The position numbers were made by a program, and so were the translations under genes. The notes under the pieces are model-generated. The model ran no database searches, was not told the origin of the DNA, and was given only the letters and a program-made list of their open reading frames with translations. A DNA stretch of 64,000 bases from Staphylococcus succinus (GTDB lineage Bacteria > Bacillota > Bacilli > Staphylococcales > Staphylococcaceae): the NCBI RefSeq assembly GCF_029024945.1, contig NZ_CP118976.1:1054001-1118000 (forward strand), written 5' to 3'. Shown here piece by piece: positions 61,063-64,000 of the stretch (positions are counted from its first letter, which is position 1; the number at the start of each line of letters is the position of its first letter).

Positions 61063-62019
61063 ATGAAAAATATTAAAAGTAATAAAGTTGTATTAATTGG
61101 TGATGGCGCAGTTGGTTCAAGTTATGCTTTTGCTCTAGTTGCACAAGGTGTTGCTGACGAACTAGTTATTATTGACTTGGCGGAAGAGAAGGTTAAAGGT
61201 GATGTTATGGATTTAAATCATGGCGCACCATACGGAGATTCACCTGTAAATATCAAAGCAGGAAATTATAAAGACTGTACAGATGCTGATTTAGTCGTCA
61301 TAACTGCTGGAGCAGCACAAAAGCCTGGAGAAACAAGATTAGATCTTATTGAAAAAAACACTAAAATATTTAAATCTATTGTGACAGAAATTATGGATTC
61401 AGGATTTGATGGAATATTCTTAGTTGCTACAAACCCTGTGGATGTATTATCATATGTAACACAAAAAATTTCAGGTTTACCAAAAGAACGTGTTATTGGT
61501 TCTGGTACAATATTAGATACAGCACGTTTTAAATATGAATTAGCTAAAGAATTTGATGTTTCACCAATGAGTGTAGAGGGCCAAATTATTGGAGAACATG
61601 GTGATTCAGAATTGGCCGTTTGGTCTCAAGCTAATATTGCGGGCCAACCATTATATGAAATGTTACATGGGGATAGTCAAAAGCAACATAGAATTGAAGA
61701 AATTTTTATAAATACTCGTGATGCAGCATACGATATTATTCAAGCTAAAGGTGCAACATATTATGGTATAGCTATGGGCTTATTGCACATTACGAAAGCT
61801 ATCTTAAAAAATCAAAATGTAGTTTTAACAGTGTCTAGCTATTTAGAAGGTGAGTACGATAAGAATGATGTTTATATAGGTGTACCTACTTTAATTAATC
61901 GAGCAGGAGCGGTTAAAGTGTATGAAACACCATTGAATGATGAAGAAAGCGCATTATTTGATAATTCAGTGACAGTATTAAAAGAAATGCAAAATAAAAT
62001 CTCTCATATAATTGCATAA
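61063..62019 (+). CDS. ldh: L-lactate dehydrogenase
   Basis: A 318-residue NAD-dependent enzyme reducing pyruvate to lactate. VVLIGDGAVGSSYAFAL binds NAD. The active-site loop near PGETRLDL, the NPVDVLSYV segment, GSGTILDTARF with the substrate Arg, and the catalytic His 179 in IGEHGDSELAVWS are intact. The ATG at 61063 follows GAGGAGAG; an upstream in-frame ATG would lie just behind the Rex box. Staphylococci have several ldh genes; which this is cannot be told here. Confidence 0.95.
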   Translation: MKNIKSNKVVLIGDGAVGSSYAFALVAQGVADELVIIDLAEEKVKGDVMDLNHGAPYGDSPVNIKAGNYKDCTDADLVVITAGAAQKPGETRLDLIEKNTKIFKSIVTEIMDSGFDGIFLVATNPVDVLSYVTQKISGLPKERVIGSGTILDTARFKYELAKEFDVSPMSVEGQIIGEHGDSELAVWSQANIAGQPLYEMLHGDSQKQHRIEEIFINTRDAAYDIIQAKGATYYGIAMGLLHITKAILKNQNVVLTVSSYLEGEYDKNDVYIGVPTLINRAGAVKVYETPLNDEESALFDNSVTVLKEMQNKISHIIA

Positions 62020-62166
62020 TTCATAGTTTAATTTTAAACTGTTTATAAGATTAATTTTATTTAAAATTCTATTATTTATACAGAGTAGAATTTTATACTC
62101 TAGGAATGAGAGTTTTACGAATTAATTTTACATGTTTAATATTTACTATGATTGGGGGATTACTCT

Positions 62167-62568
62167 ATGGGAAAAACACTTATTGATAATGTTGATGGAG
62201 TGTTGAGATTAGAAATGATCTTGCAAGACATCGAGGATATTTTTTCTAAAGTACAAAAGCAATACAAGATGTCTAAAGAAGAAATCTTGATTCTTTTAAC
62301 ACTTTGGAAAGAAGGTTCAATGACTTTAAAGGAAATGGATGACTTTGTACATGTCAAATCATATAAGCGTACAAGAACTTATAATGATTTAGTCGAAAAA
62401 GAGTGGGTTATTAAAGAAAGACCTCAAAATGACGAGCGTACAGTTATTATTCATTTTAACGAAGATTTAAAAGATCAAAGGGAAGATCTTTTGAATTTCT
62501 TCAAAGAGGAAATTGAAGCAAAAGCAACAAGTATCCAAACTAGTCTTAAATCTATCATAAACTTATAG
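62167..62568 (+). CDS. rot: Rot, SarA/MarR-family virulence regulator
   Basis: A 133-residue winged-helix protein. KMSKEEILILLTLWKEGSMT, LKEMDDFVHVKSYKRTRTYN and ERPQNDERTVIIHFNE are nearly as I recall in S. aureus Rot; the N-terminus and the last 35 residues differ. Rot represses toxin genes and is silenced by RNAIII in S. aureus. GGGGG lies ten bases before the ATG. RNAIII pairing in the leader cannot be judged here. Confidence 0.88.
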   Translation: MGKTLIDNVDGVLRLEMILQDIEDIFSKVQKQYKMSKEEILILLTLWKEGSMTLKEMDDFVHVKSYKRTRTYNDLVEKEWVIKERPQNDERTVIIHFNEDLKDQREDLLNFFKEEIEAKATSIQTSLKSIINL

Positions 62569-62610
62569 GGAATAATTATAGGTTGGGATATGTATCCTAA
62601 ATCTAAAAAG

Positions 62611-62646
62611 ACCAATCAGATTTTTTAAATCTGATTGGTTTTTTAT
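62611..62646. terminator. Bidirectional terminator after rot
   Basis: An 11-bp stem ACCAATCAGAT/ATCTGATTGGT with A and T runs on both sides. It separates rot from the convergent mnmM gene. Confidence 0.86.
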
Positions 62647-62701
62647 TTTATACAAATAGTGGTTAGTGATCTTAATATACAGAAATGAGAACAAGAACAA
62701 T

Positions 62702-63265
62702 TTATAACCTTTTTTCTATTGCACAGATAAAAGGTGGGTTGTTTTGTTGATTTATAAATTGGTATTGAAGTACATGAGCTTTATTTTGATCGAAGCATCT
62801 TAAGTATTCAATGACAGCATCTCGTTCTATTATACCTTCTTCATGTCCATGATATATTACTAAAACAATCACACCTTCTGGTGCTAATATATCGAAGATG
62901 GAATTAATTGCAGCAATCGTACTTTCAGGATGTGTAACGATTGATTTATCGCCTTTAGGTAAATAACCCAAATTGAAAATTGCTGCATCTATTTGCCCGT
63001 GTTCTTCTGTTGGAATATATTGTTGTACGTTGTCATGACTTGCTTGAAACAATTCGACATTATGAAATTCGACTGTTTTTTGTTGCGTATTATGGATAGC
63101 TTTCGTCTGAATATCAAAGCCATAGACTTTACCATTAGGTACTTGTTGTGCAAGGAAGTATGTATCATTGCCATTGCCACATGTGGCATCAATTACAATA
63201 CTCTCTTTATTAATATGTGTGGTGACTAAGGTTTTGGCAAATGGTAGTATACGTTCTAATTTCAT
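62702..63265 (-). CDS. mnmM: tRNA wobble uridine methyltransferase MnmM (YtqB)
   Basis: A 187-residue class I methyltransferase. The SAM-binding IDATCGNGNDTYFLA with motif I, a FDIQTKAI acidic loop and FNLGYLPKGDKSI at motif IV are those of YtqB. YtqB was identified as the enzyme that methylates nm5s2U to mnm5s2U at position 34 of certain tRNAs (MnmM). Its start overlaps the stop of the radical SAM gene by four bases, so they are coupled. Confidence 0.85.
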   Translation of the reverse strand: MKLERILPFAKTLVTTHINKESIVIDATCGNGNDTYFLAQQVPNGKVYGFDIQTKAIHNTQQKTVEFHNVELFQASHDNVQQYIPTEEHGQIDAAIFNLGYLPKGDKSIVTHPESTIAAINSIFDILAPEGVIVLVIYHGHEEGIIERDAVIEYLRCFDQNKAHVLQYQFINQQNNPPFICAIEKRL

Positions 63266-64000
63266 GATTGAACAGTACTTTCAAAAAGTTTGCCTTGATA
63301 GGATGCTCTTCGTGCAAGCTCGTTATCAATTTCATTTAAAACTTCCCATTTATTTACACTCCACATGGGCCCGACCATTAAATCAATAGGACCATCACCA
63401 GTTATTCTGTGGACAATCATTTCTTTGGGGATGATTTCTAACTGATCACAAACCAAATTGGTATATTCTTCTTGTGACATAAATTCCAACATACCTTTAT
63501 CATATTGCTTAACCATTGGTGTGCCTTTTAATAAATGAAGCAAATGTATTTTAATACCTTGGACATCCATTTGTGCAACTGTTTTAGCAGTTTCCATCAT
63601 CATATTGTAATCTTCGCCAGGCAGTCCATTAATGATATGAGTGCAAATATTGATATTATGCTTACGTAATTTTTGGATACCTTCATAATATGTCTGCATA
63701 TCATGGGCGCGATTAATTAAATCTGAAGTTTCTTGGTGTACTGTTTGTAAACCAAGTTCTACCCATAAATACGTGCGCTCATTCAACTCTGCTAAATATT
63801 CTACAACATCATCTGGTAAACAATCAGGTCTTGTACCTATAGATAGTCCGACTACACCAGGTTCTTTTAATGCCGTTTCATACTTTTCTCGTAATACTTC
63901 AACTGGTGCATGTGTGTTAGTGAATGCTTGAAAATATGCAATGTACTGACCATCATGCCATTTTTCATGCATTCTATCTTTGATTTGTCGAAATTGTACT
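63262..64000 (-). CDS. Radical SAM protein MnmL (YtqA), 5' end outside the window
   Basis: At least 246 residues of a YtqA/TIGR01212 radical SAM protein (YFQAFTNTHAPVEVLREKYE, VGLSIGTRPDCLPDDVVEYL, TYLWVELGLQTVHQET, THIINGLPGED). The frame stays open to the edge, so the N-terminal part with the CxxxCxxC cluster lies outside. YtqA is thought to act before MnmM in making the mnm5 group of tRNA; I know this less firmly. It is coupled to mnmM. Confidence 0.85.
   Translation of the reverse strand, partial: VQFRQIKDRMHEKWHDGQYIAYFQAFTNTHAPVEVLREKYETALKEPGVVGLSIGTRPDCLPDDVVEYLAELNERTYLWVELGLQTVHQETSDLINRAHDMQTYYEGIQKLRKHNINICTHIINGLPGEDYNMMMETAKTVAQMDVQGIKIHLLHLLKGTPMVKQYDKGMLEFMSQEEYTNLVCDQLEIIPKEMIVHRITGDGPIDLMVGPMWSVNKWEVLNEIDNELARRASYQGKLFESTVQS

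Noticed and set aside
1..64000. CRISPR arrays, insertion sequences, rRNA or complete tRNA genes
   Set aside because: No regularly spaced repeats, transposase-like proteins or complete tRNA folds were found. The only tRNA-like sequence is the 3'-end copy at 33385-33407.

Overview
The window is low-GC Firmicute DNA from a Staphylococcus, most probably a coagulase-negative species. Three things support this. The right half follows the gene order I know from staphylococcal chromosomes (menE-menC-yidD-pckA-metK, transaldolase, sigS/ecfX, sagB, ribDEBAH, proline dehydrogenase, ldh, rot, ytqBA). Rot and SigS occur only in staphylococci, and here both differ clearly from the S. aureus sequences as I remember them. 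The left half is a staphylococcal siphovirus prophage.

Region 1 (1-33407) is the right-hand part of a prophage in the order of a cos-type siphovirus. A replication block (1-5289: replisome organiser tail, DnaC-type loader, DUF1064, DUF3310, YopX, MazG and many small early proteins) is followed by a late-switch block (5.3-7.4 kb: DUF1381, RinB, DUF1514, a RinA/ArpU-like activator) that carries two reverse-strand membrane genes. The packaging and head genes (HNH, TerS, TerL, portal, protease, capsid) lie at 7.8-13.8 kb, and the connector and tail genes at 13.8-28.5 kb, with a 1692-residue tape measure holding two peptidoglycan hydrolase domains. Lysis genes lie at 28.5-30.8 kb. Behind the endolysin is an accessory block (30.8-33.3 kb). 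It holds a YolD-like gene whose promoter carries a LexA-type box, two paralogous small HTH genes bracketing two paralogous tiny membrane peptides, a promoter with a perfect 14-bp palindrome in its spacer, and a 270-residue membrane protein. It ends at a copy of the 3' end of a tRNA-Ser gene, the probable attachment site. The integrase and lysogeny genes would lie left of the window.

Region 2 (33.4-36.7 kb) is gene-poor chromosome between the att site and menE. It has a YxeA-family protein, a stand-alone CoaB-like protein flanked by two related sRNA-like units, another structured RNA candidate with direct repeats, and a decayed glyoxalase-family gene.

Region 3 (36.7-64 kb) is core genome: menaquinone synthesis (menE, menC), yidD, a Nudix/hydrolase pair, gluconeogenic pckA, metK behind a SAM riboswitch, an aldo/keto reductase, twin fluoride channels, transaldolase, the SigS/EcfX stress pair, sagB, an orphan osmolyte-binding lipoprotein, an FAD/NAD(P)-binding protein, the riboflavin operon behind an FMN riboswitch, proline dehydrogenase, an alpha/beta-hydrolase without its serine, ldh under a promoter bracketed by two Rex boxes, rot, and the tRNA wobble-modification pair mnmM/mnmL, the last cut by the window edge.
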